NCBI RefSeq assembly: GCF_000067205.1
Contig: NC_010170.1
Location: 124,001-188,000, forward strand
DNA from: Bordetella petrii
Lineage (GTDB): Bacteria > Pseudomonadota > Gammaproteobacteria > Burkholderiales > Burkholderiaceae_B
Length of the DNA: 64,000 nucleotides
Direction of reading: 5' to 3'
A model generated the notes under the pieces. That model did no database searches, was not told where the DNA came from, and saw only the letters and a list, made by a program, of their open reading frames with translations. How positions within the stretch are numbered: position 1 is the first letter of the stretch; each line of letters starts with the position of its first letter. Shown piece by piece: positions 8,561 through 17,341 of this stretch. Made by a program: the position numbers and the translations under genes.

Positions 8561-9004
8561 TTACTTGACGATGGTCAGGTGCGGGCGCTTGGGTTCGTCG
8601 TCGCCGCCATCGTCAGAGGGCGTGGAGGCTTCGCCAGCGGTTTCGGCGGCGGACGGATCGACGGCGGCGTCTTCGCGACGGGGGGCTTCGTAGGGCTGGA
8701 CTTCGAAACCCATGCCGGCGCCGGTTTCACGCGCGTAGATGGCGCTGACCGCTGCCACCGGCACCGACACGTTTTCGGTGACGCCGCTGAAACGGGCCTG
8801 GAATTCGATGAATTCGTTGCCCAGCACCAGCTTGTTGGTGGCCAGCGTGCCCACGTTCAGGGTGATCTGGCCGTCGCGCACATGGGCGACGGGCACCAGG
8901 GTGTGCTCGTCGACCTGCACGGTGATGTACGGCGTATAGCCGTTATCGGTGCACCATTCGTGCAGTGCGCGCAGCAGATACGGCTTGGTGGAAGTTTCAC
9001 CCAT
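8561..9004 (-). CDS. sspB: ClpXP protease specificity-enhancing factor SspB
   Basis: A 147-residue adaptor that binds ssrA-tagged proteins and delivers them to ClpXP. The N-terminal domain opens with STKPYLLRALHEWCTDNGYTPYITV and contains LNVGTLATNKLVLGNEFIEFQARF, the conserved substrate-binding fold. After an acidic, low-complexity linker rich in E, D and A, the last residues (KRPHLTIVK) form the ClpX-docking tail. The ATG at 9004 was chosen over an upstream TTG because GAGGG lies at a workable distance from the ATG. It follows sspA by 18 bp, the usual arrangement. Confidence 0.96.
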   Translation of the reverse strand: MGETSTKPYLLRALHEWCTDNGYTPYITVQVDEHTLVPVAHVRDGQITLNVGTLATNKLVLGNEFIEFQARFSGVTENVSVPVAAVSAIYARETGAGMGFEVQPYEAPRREDAAVDPSAAETAGEASTPSDDGGDDEPKRPHLTIVK

Positions 9005-9022
9005 ATTGGACAACCCTCGCGC

Positions 9023-9634
9023 TTAGCGACGCATCACTTTTTCGGACGGCGTCAGGGCCTCGATGTAGGCGGGACGCGAGAAGATGCGTTCGGCGTACTT
9101 TTGCAGCGGCGCGGCGTTCTTGGGCAGTTCGATGCCGTAGTGGTCCAGGCGCCACAGCAGCGGGGCCACGGCCACGTCAAGCATCGAGAATTCGTCGCCC
9201 AGCATGTATTTGTTCTTGAGCAGCAGCGGCGCCAGTTGGGCCAGCCGGTCGCGAATGTTCTGGCGAGCGGTGGCCAGCTTCTTTTCGTCGGGTTTGGCGC
9301 TGCGGTCTTCCAGCGTGGAAACGTGGACGAACAGCTCTTTTTCGAAGTTGTACAGGAACAGGCGGGTGCGGGCGCGCATGACCGGGTCGGCCGGCATCAG
9401 TTGGGGATGCGGGAAGCGCTCGTCGATGTATTCGTTGATGATGTTCGATTCGTACAGCACCAGGTCGCGCTCGACCAGGATGGGCACCTGACCGTACGGG
9501 TTCATCACCGAGATGTCTTCGGGCTTGTTGTACAGGTCGATGTCGCGGATTTCGAAATCCATGCCTTTTTCGAACAGCACGAAGCGGCAGCGTTGCGAAA
9601 AGGGGCAGGTGGTTCCGGAATAGAGCACCATCAT
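9023..9634 (-). CDS. sspA: Stringent starvation protein A (GST fold)
   Basis: A 203-residue protein of the glutathione S-transferase fold that binds RNA polymerase and alters promoter choice under stress. The thioredoxin-like N-domain is seen in MVLYSGTTCPFSQRCRFVL and the strand NPYGQVPILVERD, followed by YESNIINEYIDERFPHPQLMP, which is strongly conserved in SspA. The all-helical C-domain follows. Two ATGs lie in tandem at the start; the first (9634) is used here, with AAGGA upstream. It lies between petC and sspB, a conserved betaproteobacterial order. Confidence 0.96.
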   Translation of the reverse strand: MMVLYSGTTCPFSQRCRFVLFEKGMDFEIRDIDLYNKPEDISVMNPYGQVPILVERDLVLYESNIINEYIDERFPHPQLMPADPVMRARTRLFLYNFEKELFVHVSTLEDRSAKPDEKKLATARQNIRDRLAQLAPLLLKNKYMLGDEFSMLDVAVAPLLWRLDHYGIELPKNAAPLQKYAERIFSRPAYIEALTPSEKVMRR

Positions 9635-9777
9635 GGCGGTAAGTCCTTGTATGAAAAGCGAAAGGCCAGCGCTGCTAATCTAGCAAACGCTGGCCCCGAT
9701 TGCCAGGGTGGGGCAGGCGTGCCGCCCTATCGGGTTGATGTTGCCGGCCGGGGCCGGCAACCTGGCGGGGCGGAAAA

Positions 9778-10626
9778 TCAGCGCACGTGCTTCCAGAAAG
9801 AGGCATTCAGGCGCCAGGCCACGACCAGGAACAGGCCCAGGAACAGCAGCACCCACACGCCGAGTTGCTTGCGGAACAATTGGCCGGGCTCGGCCATCCA
9901 GGCCAGGAACGCCGTCAGGTCGGCCACGTCGTTATCGTAGGCCGCCGCCTTGGCCGGGTCCAGGGCCTTGAACTTGGCTTCGAGCGAGGCGTGGCCGTGG
10001 AAATCGGCGACCGGTTCGGTCTTGACGGCGGCATAGCCCTGCGGGTCGTACGTGGTGGTGACGCGTTCCCAGCTCGTGGCGCCGTCTTTGCCTTCGACCT
10101 GGTGCATGGCGACCGTGGTGAGCTCACGCGGGCCTTGCAGTTCCCACAGCACGTGCGGCATGCCGACGTTGGGGAACACCAGGTTGTTCCAGCCGGTGGC
10201 GCGCGCCGTGTCACGGTAGAACGTGCGCAGGTAGGTGTAGATGTAGTCGGCGCCCGAAGGGCCGGCGTTGATGGACTTGGCGCGGGCGATCACGGACAGG
10301 TCGGGCGGGGTGGTGCCGAACCAGCGCTTGGCGTCTTCGGGACGCATGGCCACGTGCATCAGGTCGCCCACCTTTTCGCCGGTGAACAACAGGTTTTCCT
10401 TGATTTGCTCGTCGGTCAGGCCGATGTCCTGCAGCTTGTTGTAGCGCATGGCGGACGCGCTATGGCAGTTCAGGCAGTAGTTGACGAACAGTTTGGCGCC
10501 GTTCTGCAGGGCGGCGACGTCGTTGACGCGGTTGGGGGCGGCGTCCAGGGGGTAGCCGCCCTCGGAGGCGTACGCGGCCGTACACGCAAGGGTGAACGCG
10601 ACGGCGCCAATCAGCTTCTTGATCAT
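9778..10626 (-). CDS. petC: Ubiquinol-cytochrome c reductase cytochrome c1
   Basis: A 282-residue membrane-anchored cytochrome c1 of the bc1 complex that passes electrons from the Rieske protein to soluble cytochrome c. The signal peptide ends near AYASEGGYPLD. The haem-binding CLNCH places cysteines at residues 51 and 54 with His55 as axial ligand, and MHVAMRPED carries the likely methionine ligand. A single C-terminal helix (WVLLFLGLFLVVAWRL) anchors it in the inner membrane. The ATG at 10626 was preferred, with a GGA six bases before it; an ATG at 10632 adds two residues. It is the last pet gene, ahead of sspA. Confidence 0.96.
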   Translation of the reverse strand: MIKKLIGAVAFTLACTAAYASEGGYPLDAAPNRVNDVAALQNGAKLFVNYCLNCHSASAMRYNKLQDIGLTDEQIKENLLFTGEKVGDLMHVAMRPEDAKRWFGTTPPDLSVIARAKSINAGPSGADYIYTYLRTFYRDTARATGWNNLVFPNVGMPHVLWELQGPRELTTVAMHQVEGKDGATSWERVTTTYDPQGYAAVKTEPVADFHGHASLEAKFKALDPAKAAAYDNDVADLTAFLAWMAEPGQLFRKQLGVWVLLFLGLFLVVAWRLNASFWKHVR

Positions 10627-10651
10627 GGTCATTCCGATATGGGTACGTGGC

Positions 10652-12040
10652 TCAGTGGGCATGGAACGTTACGCGGTCGGGGACCGGCTTGAACGTTCCC
10701 AGGCGGCTCCAGACGGGCATCAGGAAGAAGAAGCCCAGGTAGATCAGCGTGCCGATTTGCGACATGAGGTTGTACGCGTCGTTGGGCGGCTGCGTGCCCA
10801 GGAAGCCCAGCACCAGGAAGTTGACGATGAAGATGCCGTAGAACCACTTGTGCCACGACGGACGGTAGCGGATCGACTTGACCGGCGAGTGGTCGAGCCA
10901 CGGCAGGAAGAACAGGATGACGACCGCGCCGCCCATGGCCACCACGCCCCAGAACTTGGCGTCGATGACGCGCAGCAGCACGGCGACCACGATCAGCAGG
11001 CCCGGCACCGCGATGCGCAGGAAGCCTTTCAGGTTGCTCTTGACCAGCAGCGCGATGGCGCCCAGGACGGCAGCACCGGCCAGCACCCACGTGAATTCGT
11101 TGGTGGTGGCGCGCAGCATGGAATAGAACGGCGTGAAGTACCACACCGGTGCGATGTGCGGAGGCGTCTTGAGGGGGTCGGCCGGAATGAAGTTGTTGTA
11201 TTCCAGGAAGTACCCACCCATTTCCGGGCCAAAGAACACGATGGCCGCGAAAACGATCAGGAAGCCCGCCACGCCCATGATGTCGTGCACGGTGTAGAAC
11301 GGGTGGAACGGAATGCCGTCTATCGGGCGGCCGTGCTTGTCTTTCGGGCCTTGCTTGATCTCGACGCCGTCGGGGTTGTTCGAGCCGACTTCGTGCAGCG
11401 CCACGATGTGGGCGGCCACCAGGCCGATCAGGACCAGCGGGATGGCGATGACGTGGAACGAGAAGAAGCGGTTCAGCGTGGCATCGGACACGACGTAGTC
11501 GCCGCGGATCCAGATGGACAGCTCGGGGCCGATGAACGGAATGGCCGAGAACAGGTTCACGATGACCTGGGCGCCCCAGTAGGACATCTGACCCCAGGGC
11601 AGCAGGTAGCCGAAGAAGGCTTCGCCCATCAGGCACAGGAAGATGGCCACGCCGAAGATCCAGACCAGCTCGCGCGGCTTGCGGTACGAGCCGTAGAACA
11701 GGCCGCGCAGCATGTGCAGGTAGACCACCACGAAGAACATCGAGGCGCCGGTGGAGTGCATGTAGCGCACCAGCCAGCCCCACGGCACTTCACGCATGAT
11801 GTACTCGACCGACAGGAACGCGCGTTCGGCGTCGGGCTTGTAGTGCATGACCAGGAAGATGCCGGTAACGATCTGGATGACCAGCACCAGCAGGGCCAGG
11901 GATCCGAAGAAGTACCAGAAGTTGAAATTCTTGGGCGCGTAGTACTCGGACAGGTGCGCCTTCCAGGTAGAGGTTACCGGGAAGCGCCGGTCCAGCCAGC
12001 CCAGCAGGCCTGTTGTCTCGACGGTTTTTTCGCCAGCCAT
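10652..12040 (-). CDS. petB: Ubiquinol-cytochrome c reductase cytochrome b
   Basis: A 462-residue integral membrane subunit of the bc1 complex carrying the two b haems and both quinone sites. The histidine pairs lie in helices B and D (MHSTGASMFFVVVYLHMLRG and FHVIAIPLVLIGLVAAHIVALHEVG). The Qo-site motif appears as the family-typical PxW loop (ADPLKTPPHIAPVWYF), and the helix C segment LPWGQMSYWGAQVI is canonical. The start at 12040 has GGAG six bases upstream. It lies 64 bp after petA and 25 bp before the petC start. Confidence 0.97.
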   Translation of the reverse strand: MAGEKTVETTGLLGWLDRRFPVTSTWKAHLSEYYAPKNFNFWYFFGSLALLVLVIQIVTGIFLVMHYKPDAERAFLSVEYIMREVPWGWLVRYMHSTGASMFFVVVYLHMLRGLFYGSYRKPRELVWIFGVAIFLCLMGEAFFGYLLPWGQMSYWGAQVIVNLFSAIPFIGPELSIWIRGDYVVSDATLNRFFSFHVIAIPLVLIGLVAAHIVALHEVGSNNPDGVEIKQGPKDKHGRPIDGIPFHPFYTVHDIMGVAGFLIVFAAIVFFGPEMGGYFLEYNNFIPADPLKTPPHIAPVWYFTPFYSMLRATTNEFTWVLAGAAVLGAIALLVKSNLKGFLRIAVPGLLIVVAVLLRVIDAKFWGVVAMGGAVVILFFLPWLDHSPVKSIRYRPSWHKWFYGIFIVNFLVLGFLGTQPPNDAYNLMSQIGTLIYLGFFFLMPVWSRLGTFKPVPDRVTFHAH

Positions 12041-12104
12041 CAATGGCTCCTTCTATACGAGGCGTATTTTGCTAAGGTCGGGGAAAGGTGACGCGTTGCG
12101 CGCG

Positions 12105-12746
12105 TCAGGCCTTGTTGTCTTCGTCAACCCCGACGATGATGCGGGTGTCGCTCAGGTATTGGTACGGCGGGACTTCGAGGTTGTCGGGCGCGGGCTTGTT
12201 CTTGTACACGCGACCGGCCAGGTCGAAGGTGGAGCCGTGGCAGGGGCACAGGAAGCCGCCTTCCCAGGAAGACGGCAGACCGCCGCCGCCGCCGCTTTCG
12301 AAGTGCGCGGTGGGCGAGCAGCCCAGGTGCGTGCAGATACCCACGCACACGAACAGCTCGGGTTTGCGCGAGCGGTATTCGTTCTTGGCGTATTCGGGGG
12401 TGAAGCCGGGGCGGTCGGAGTTGGGGTCGGCCAGGTACGGATCCTGGCTCTTGATGCCGGCCAGTTGGTCTTGCGACCGATGAATGATCCAGACCGGCTT
12501 GCCGCGCCATTCGACGGTGCGCATCTGGCCGGGAGCCAGGTCGGCGACGTCGACTTCGACGGGGGCGCCGGCGGCGCGGGCCTTTTCAGAGGGGGCGAAA
12601 GTGCTGACAAACGGGACGGCAGTGGCCACACCGGCGACACCGCCCACCGCACAGGCGGTCGTTACCCAGAAACGGCGCGAAGGATCCGGCGGGAGGTTGG
12701 GATCAACCGCACCGTCATCGTCATGCACCAGCGTATCCTGACTCAT
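12105..12746 (-). CDS. petA: Ubiquinol-cytochrome c reductase Rieske iron-sulfur subunit
   Basis: A 213-residue Rieske protein, first gene of the petABC operon. Arginines 24-25 before a hydrophobic anchor (RRFWVTTACAVGGVAGV) resemble a twin-arginine signal, consistent with export of the folded Fe-S domain by Tat, whose genes lie 4 kb away. The cluster-binding boxes are CTHLGC (Cys138, His140, disulfide Cys143) and CPCHGS (Cys167, disulfide Cys169, His170). The glycine run just before box 2 (SGGGGGLPSS) is characteristic. It is transcribed away from mscL across a 136-bp intergenic region. Confidence 0.97.
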   Translation of the reverse strand: MSQDTLVHDDDGAVDPNLPPDPSRRFWVTTACAVGGVAGVATAVPFVSTFAPSEKARAAGAPVEVDVADLAPGQMRTVEWRGKPVWIIHRSQDQLAGIKSQDPYLADPNSDRPGFTPEYAKNEYRSRKPELFVCVGICTHLGCSPTAHFESGGGGGLPSSWEGGFLCPCHGSTFDLAGRVYKNKPAPDNLEVPPYQYLSDTRIIVGVDEDNKA

Positions 12747-12882
12747 CTTCCTATCCTTGTTGATGCGCCCGCACTACCGTAGCATCAGGCTTGCTGCATC
12801 CGTTTTGCGGAGATATGTAACAACATAGCAACCGCGTATTATAGCGCCTGCCCAGTTCGGGCGAACGACGTAGGGAGCATTC

Positions 12883-13329
12883 ATGAGCAAAGCATCTGGT
12901 TTTCTCAAGGAATTTCGCGATTTCGCCGTTAAGGGCAACGCGATAGACCTGGCTGTTGGCGTGATCATCGGGGCCGCGTTCGGCAAGATCGTGGATTCCG
13001 TCGTGAAAGACCTCATCATGCCACTTGTGAATTACATCCTCGGGGGCTCGGTGGATTTCTCCAACAAGTTCCTGGTGCTGTCGGCGCCCGACGGCTACGC
13101 CGGCCCCATGACCTACGCTGACCTGACCAAGGCGGGCGCGATCGTGCTGGCGTGGGGCAATTTCCTGACTATTCTTATCAACTTTATCTTGCTGGCCCTG
13201 GTGGTGTTCATCATCGTCAAGGCCATCAATGCGGCGCGCCGCAAAGAAGAGGAAGCGCCGGCCGAGCCCGCCGCCCCGCCCGAAGACGTGGTGGTGCTGC
13301 GCGAAATCCGCGACCTGCTCAAGAAATAG
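12883..13329 (+). CDS. mscL: Large-conductance mechanosensitive channel
   Basis: A 148-residue MscL that opens under extreme membrane tension to release osmolytes after osmotic downshock. The N-terminal amphipathic helix and first membrane helix (KEFRDFAVKGNAIDLAVGVIIGAAFGKIVDSVVKDLIMP) are nearly family consensus. A periplasmic loop and a second helix (FLTILINFILLALVVFIIVKAIN) follow. The C-terminal bundle RREIRDLLK-type helix (VLREIRDLLKK) is preceded by an Ala-Pro-rich linker. GGGAG precedes the ATG. It is a single gene, divergent from petA. Confidence 0.97.
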   Translation: MSKASGFLKEFRDFAVKGNAIDLAVGVIIGAAFGKIVDSVVKDLIMPLVNYILGGSVDFSNKFLVLSAPDGYAGPMTYADLTKAGAIVLAWGNFLTILINFILLALVVFIIVKAINAARRKEEEAPAEPAAPPEDVVVLREIRDLLKK

Positions 13330-13351
13330 CGCGCCGCGCGCGGTGCCGGGC

Positions 13352-14128
13352 CTACACCGGGTTGTCGATGTCGACGAACTCGACCCGTATGCCGAACTGC
13401 TGCGCCACGGCCTGGCCCAGCGCCTGCACGCCGTAGCGTTCGGTGGCGTGGTGCCCGGCGCCGATGAAGCCGGTGCCGGTTTCGCGGGCCAGGTGCACGG
13501 TGGGTTCGGACGCTTCGCCGGTAATGTAGGCGTCGGCGCCCGCCTGCACGGCGTCGGCCAGCATGCCCTGCGCCGCGCCGGTACACCAGGCCACTCGTGC
13601 CAACGGGCGGCCCGGCTCGCCCACGACCAGCGGCGCGCGCCCCAGGCGCTGCCGCACGCGCTCGGCCAATGCGTCGAGGGTATCCAGGCCCGGGGCCGTG
13701 CCCAGCCAGATCAGGTTGTCGGGGCCGCAGGTCAGGGGCGCGCCGGTCGCGTCGAATTCGGGTTCCAGGCCCAGCACGCGCGCCAGCTGGGCGTTGTTGC
13801 CCCATTGCGGGTGGGCGTCCAGCGGCAAGTGATAGGCGAACAGGTTCAGGTCGTGCGCCAGCGTCACGGCAAGGCGGGTGCGGCGCGGGCCGCGCACGCG
13901 CGGGTCTTCGTTTTTCCAGAACCAGCCGTGGTGCACCAGCACGGCGTCGGCGCCGCGTTCGATGGCCGCGCGCAGCAGCGCCTCGGATGCGGTGACGCCG
14001 GTGATAATGTGGCCTACACGCGGCTTGCCCTCTACTTGCAGGCCGTTGGGACAGTAATCTTTGAATCGCGGCGCTTGCAGCGTGGCGTCCAGCCAGGCCG
14101 CCAGTTCGCGGGTGTCGATCGTTTTCAT
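13352..14128 (-). CDS. Nif3-like dinuclear metal centre protein (YbgI family)
   Basis: A 258-residue member of the NIF3/YbgI family, toroidal hexamers with a two-metal site, often described as GTP cyclohydrolase 1 type 2-like; the cellular role is unsettled. Family marks include DYCPNGLQVEGK near the N-terminus, ITGVTASEALLRAAIERGADAVLVHHGWFWK with the metal-binding histidines, and the C-terminal TGEASEPTVHLARETGTGFIGAGHHATERYGVQAL. It is divergent from the DegS-like protease gene with only 19 bp between the start codons, so their promoters must overlap the opposite coding regions or each other. Confidence 0.92.
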   Translation of the reverse strand: MKTIDTRELAAWLDATLQAPRFKDYCPNGLQVEGKPRVGHIITGVTASEALLRAAIERGADAVLVHHGWFWKNEDPRVRGPRRTRLAVTLAHDLNLFAYHLPLDAHPQWGNNAQLARVLGLEPEFDATGAPLTCGPDNLIWLGTAPGLDTLDALAERVRQRLGRAPLVVGEPGRPLARVAWCTGAAQGMLADAVQAGADAYITGEASEPTVHLARETGTGFIGAGHHATERYGVQALGQAVAQQFGIRVEFVDIDNPV

Positions 14129-14147
14129 TGCCTACCTTGTCAGGATC

Positions 14148-15296
14148 ATGCGTCGCTATTGGCTGATATTCGCTCAGGCCGTCACGGTGTGTCTGGCCAT
14201 TTTATTCGTGGTGACTACCCTGCGGCCGGACTGGCTGCGCCTGTCGGCCTCGGCGCCGGGCGCGGCCCCCGTGCCGGGCGGCGCGCGGGTGCCCGGCGAG
14301 TCGTCGTATGCGGCGGCGGTGGCGAAGGCGGCGCCGGCGGTGGTCAACGTTTTCACGTCCAAGCACGTCAATGTGCCGTTGGTGCCACTGCCCGACGACC
14401 CGGTGCTGCGCCAGCTGTTCGGCCAGGTGCCGGGCCTGAGCCGGCGTGAATCGTCCACCAGCCTGGGTTCGGGGGTCATCGTCAGCGGCGAAGGCTATGT
14501 GCTGACCAATTACCACGTGGTCGAGGCGGCTGACGCCATCGAGGTCGCCCTGGCGGACGGCCGGCGCGGCAGCGCCAAGGTGGTGGGGGCCGACCCCGAC
14601 ACCGATCTGGCGGTGCTGAAGCTGGATGCCGGCACCCGGCCGCTGCCCGTGGCGGCGCTGGCGGCCGATCGCAACCTGCGCGTGGGCGACGTGGTGCTGG
14701 CTATCGGCAACCCGTTCGGCGTGGGGCAGACCACCACGCAAGGCATTGTTTCGGCGCTGGGCCGCAACGGGCTGGGCATCAATACCTACGAGAACTTCAT
14801 CCAGACCGACGCGGCCATCAATCCGGGCAATTCCGGGGGCGCGCTGATCGACGCACAGGGCAACCTGGTGGGCATCAACACCGCCATTTATTCCGAGTCG
14901 GGCGGCTCGCTCGGCATTGGGTTCGCCATTCCGATCGATGCCGCGCGCAAGGTCATGGACGACATCGTCAAGACCGGCTCGGTGCGGCGCGGCTGGCTGG
15001 GCATCGAGCCGCAGGACATTACGCCGGAACTGGCGCGGGCCTTCGGGCTGCCGGCCGACACGCACGGCGTGGTGATCGCCGGCGTGATGCGCGACGGTCC
15101 GGCCGGCAAGGCCGGCCTGCGCGTGGGCGACATCGTGCAAACCGTGAACGGCGCGCCGGTGCTGGATACGGTGTCGATGCTGCGGCTGACCGCGGCACTG
15201 CCGCCCGGCGAAAAGGCCTCGTTGGGCATCCTGCGCGGCGGCAAGGCGCGCGATGTGACGGTAGTGGCGGGCACGCGGCCGGCTCGGCCGCGCTAA
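14148..15296 (+). CDS. DegS/AlgW-like trypsin-family serine protease with one PDZ domain
   Basis: A 382-residue periplasmic, inner-membrane-anchored serine protease. An N-terminal helix (residues 5-24) anchors it. The trypsin-like domain has the triad His123 (TNYHVVE), Asp153 (DTDLAVLKLD) and Ser229 (NPGNSGGALID). One PDZ domain follows (about residues 285-375, RRGWLGIEPQDITPELARAFGLP). A membrane anchor with a single PDZ domain is the DegS/AlgW plan, not the two-PDZ DegP plan. DegS enzymes cut anti-sigma factors in envelope stress, but no rseA or rpoE lies nearby, so that role here is inference. AGGA precedes the ATG. Confidence 0.9.
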   Translation: MRRYWLIFAQAVTVCLAILFVVTTLRPDWLRLSASAPGAAPVPGGARVPGESSYAAAVAKAAPAVVNVFTSKHVNVPLVPLPDDPVLRQLFGQVPGLSRRESSTSLGSGVIVSGEGYVLTNYHVVEAADAIEVALADGRRGSAKVVGADPDTDLAVLKLDAGTRPLPVAALAADRNLRVGDVVLAIGNPFGVGQTTTQGIVSALGRNGLGINTYENFIQTDAAINPGNSGGALIDAQGNLVGINTAIYSESGGSLGIGFAIPIDAARKVMDDIVKTGSVRRGWLGIEPQDITPELARAFGLPADTHGVVIAGVMRDGPAGKAGLRVGDIVQTVNGAPVLDTVSMLRLTAALPPGEKASLGILRGGKARDVTVVAGTRPARPR

Positions 15297-15338
15297 TCGG
15301 ATCCCGCAGCGCATGGCGCTTCGGGGTGGATTTTTTGT

Positions 15339-15689
15339 TCAGGCGTCGTTGGCGATGAGGCGGACGACGGCCACGATTTTTTTTCGGGTGTCGGTGGGCA
15401 GCTTGCTCATCAGGGCCTGTAGTTCGGCGGTGTAGCCGTCTGAAGGCGCGGCGCGCGCAGGCACGGCGCCGGGCGCGGCGCCCTCGATGCCGTCGGTCAG
15501 CCAGGGTACCGTGGTGTCGAGCGCCATGGCCAGCCGCTGCAGGGTGCTGCGGGTAGGCGAATAGGTTTCATCGCGGGTCAGGATGCGATGAATGGAAGAT
15601 TGCGGCACCCCCGATATGCGTGCCAGTTGATTCTGGCTTTTGATGCCACGCCACTGCATACGGGCGCGCAGGCGGTGTGCGAGTGTCAT
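15339..15689 (-). CDS. XRE-family HTH transcriptional regulator
   Basis: A 116-residue cytoplasmic DNA-binding protein. The N-terminal 65 residues form a lambda-repressor-like helix-turn-helix (QWRGIKSQNQLARISGVPQSSIHRILTRDE, then SPTRSTLQRLAMALDTTVPWL). The remainder is an Ala-rich linker and a short helical tail ending RKKIVAVVRLIANDA. There is no enzyme or sensor domain. It stands alone between the protease gene and tatC, on the same strand as tatC but 97 bp further on. Targets cannot be inferred; length and layout resemble phage-type or orphan regulators common in this order. Confidence 0.85.
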   Translation of the reverse strand: MTLAHRLRARMQWRGIKSQNQLARISGVPQSSIHRILTRDETYSPTRSTLQRLAMALDTTVPWLTDGIEGAAPGAVPARAAPSDGYTAELQALMSKLPTDTRKKIVAVVRLIANDA

Positions 15690-15786
15690 GCCGACAATTT
15701 ACGGGCACCGGCCAGCGCCCGGCAAGAGTCGCCGGGCGGGGTTCATTGCGCTTGATCATGCCGGCCCGGGGGGCGGTGCGGCCGTG

Positions 15787-16590
15787 TCAGTGGTGCTCGG
15801 TCAGGCCGCTGGCCGCGTCGGCGTCATGGTCTTTCTTTTCGGGGGTGACCATGCGCGCGCAGATCAGGCCCACTTCGTACAGCAGCACCAGCGGCACGGC
15901 CAGCATGAACTGGCTGACCACGTCGGGCGGCGTGACCACCGCCGCGATGATGAAGGCGCCCACCACCACGTAGCCGCGCGCGCTGCGTAGCTTGGAAAGC
16001 TCGACGATGCCGGTCTTGACGAGCAGCACCACCGCGACCGGGACTTCGAAGGTGATGCCGAAAGCCATGAACATGGTCATGACGAAGCTGAGATAGGCTT
16101 CGATGTCGGGCGCCGGCGTGATGGATTGCGGCGCGAAGGTCGCAATGAAGTGGAAAACGGTGCGGAACACGAAGAAATAGCAGAACGCCATGCCCAGGAT
16201 GAACAGCAGCGTGCTGGACACGATGAGCGGCAGGGCCAGGCGTTTTTCGTGCCGGTAGAGGCCTGGCGCCACGAACGCCCACGCCTGGTACAGCACGACC
16301 GGCAGCGCAACCACGAAGGCGGCCATCAGGGTGACCTTGACCGGCACCATGAACGGCGTGATGACGCCGGTGGCGATCATGCGGGTGCCTTCAGGCAGCG
16401 AGGCGAGCATCGGCTGGGCCAGGACGTCGTAGATGACCGAAGCGCCGGGATAGATGAACAGCACCACGAAAATGCCGAGCACGGCCACGGCGGCCTTCAT
16501 GAGGCGGCTGCGCAGCTCGACCAGGTGCGAAATGAAGGTTTCTTGCGGCTGTTCCTGGTCCAGCTCGTCGGGCTTGGCGTCCTGGGTCAC
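15787..16590 (-). CDS. tatC: Sec-independent protein translocase subunit TatC
   Basis: A 267-residue six-helix membrane protein that, with TatB, recognises twin-arginine signal peptides. The N-terminal LDQEQPQETFISHLVELRSRL contains the conserved SHL-ELRxR signal-binding motif. The later FVAPGLYRHEKR and GMAFCYFFVF segments are family-typical. It starts with GTG at 16590, overlapping the tatB stop by four bases (GTGA). The Tat pathway would serve the Rieske subunit encoded in this window. Confidence 0.97.
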   Translation of the reverse strand: MTQDAKPDELDQEQPQETFISHLVELRSRLMKAAVAVLGIFVVLFIYPGASVIYDVLAQPMLASLPEGTRMIATGVITPFMVPVKVTLMAAFVVALPVVLYQAWAFVAPGLYRHEKRLALPLIVSSTLLFILGMAFCYFFVFRTVFHFIATFAPQSITPAPDIEAYLSFVMTMFMAFGITFEVPVAVVLLVKTGIVELSKLRSARGYVVVGAFIIAAVVTPPDVVSQFMLAVPLVLLYEVGLICARMVTPEKKDHDADAASGLTEHH

Positions 16591-17018
16591 GGGGTGGCAC
16601 CGGTTTTCGGTTGGTCGGCGGGCTGTGCCGGCGCGGCGGGGGCCTCGGGAGCTTGCACGGCCTGCGGCGCATCGGCCACAGGCGGGGCGGGCTCGGCCGG
16701 CTCGGCGGCCGGGCTGCCCGAGACGGCCTGCCGGGCTTCGCGGGCCGTGTCGTTCAGATCGTTGCGCAGCGTGTTTTCGGTGTCGCGCAGCGACGATTGC
16801 ACGCTGTTGGCGGCTTCGTCCATTTCGCTTTTGAACTTGCGCAGTTCGTCGATCTCGATTTCGCGTTGGATGTCGCTTTTGACGTCGTTGACGTAGCGCT
16901 GCGCGCGGCCGAGCAGGTGCCCGACGGTGCGCGCGACCTTGGGCAGCCGTTCGGGCCCGATGACGATCAGCGCGATGACGCCGATTACCATCAGCTCAGT
17001 GAAACTGACATCAAACAT
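16587..17018 (-). CDS. tatB: Sec-independent protein translocase subunit TatB
   Basis: A 143-residue single-span protein. The N-terminus MFDVSFTELMVIGVIALIVIGPERLPKVART holds the membrane helix with the conserved glutamate and the GPxRLP hinge, followed by an amphipathic helix and a charged coiled region. The C-terminal 45 residues are an Ala/Pro-rich tail of low complexity. Overlap with tatC by four bases implies translational coupling. It lies 77 bp after tatA. Confidence 0.96.
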   Translation of the reverse strand: MFDVSFTELMVIGVIALIVIGPERLPKVARTVGHLLGRAQRYVNDVKSDIQREIEIDELRKFKSEMDEAANSVQSSLRDTENTLRNDLNDTAREARQAVSGSPAAEPAEPAPPVADAPQAVQAPEAPAAPAQPADQPKTGATP

Positions 17019-17095
17019 GCGACATCTGCTCGCTCAAAAAGGCACGCAAGCAATGCCCGGCGGCATTGCTGCGGGAGGGGGGCACGCCGGAAAAA

Positions 17096-17323
17096 TCAGG
17101 AGTTGGTTTTTTCTTTGGCCTGGACGTCGATGGTGTCGTCGGCGACTTTCTGTTGCGTGACCTGTTCGGCCGGCTTGTCGCTGTTGGCGTCTTTCATGCC
17201 TTCTTTGAAGCCTTTGACGGCGCCGCCGAGATCGCTGCCGATGTTGCGCAGTTTCTTGGTGCCGAATACCAAGGCAACGATGACCAGGACGATCAACCAG
17301 TGCCAAATGCTGAAGCTACCCAT
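17096..17323 (-). CDS. tatA: Sec-independent protein translocase subunit TatA
   Basis: A 75-residue pore-forming Tat component. A short helix (SIWHWLIVLVIVALVFG) is followed by the FGTKKLRNIGSDLGGAVKGFKEGM hinge and amphipathic helix, which is close to the family consensus. The tail is polar and short. It lies 18 bp downstream of hinT and starts the tatABC group at the distal end of the his gene run. Confidence 0.97.
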   Translation of the reverse strand: MGSFSIWHWLIVLVIVALVFGTKKLRNIGSDLGGAVKGFKEGMKDANSDKPAEQVTQQKVADDTIDVQAKEKTNS

Positions 17324-17341
17324 GATGACGGTTCTCCGTGA

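Noticed and set aside
14061..14147. N-terminal extension of the DegS-like protease
   Set aside because: The extra codons overlap the divergent Nif3-like gene start and precede the AGGA and membrane anchor that mark the real start.
15297..15338. Terminator after the DegS-like protease gene
   Set aside because: A T-run follows a weak, imperfect GCGC stem; too poor to call.
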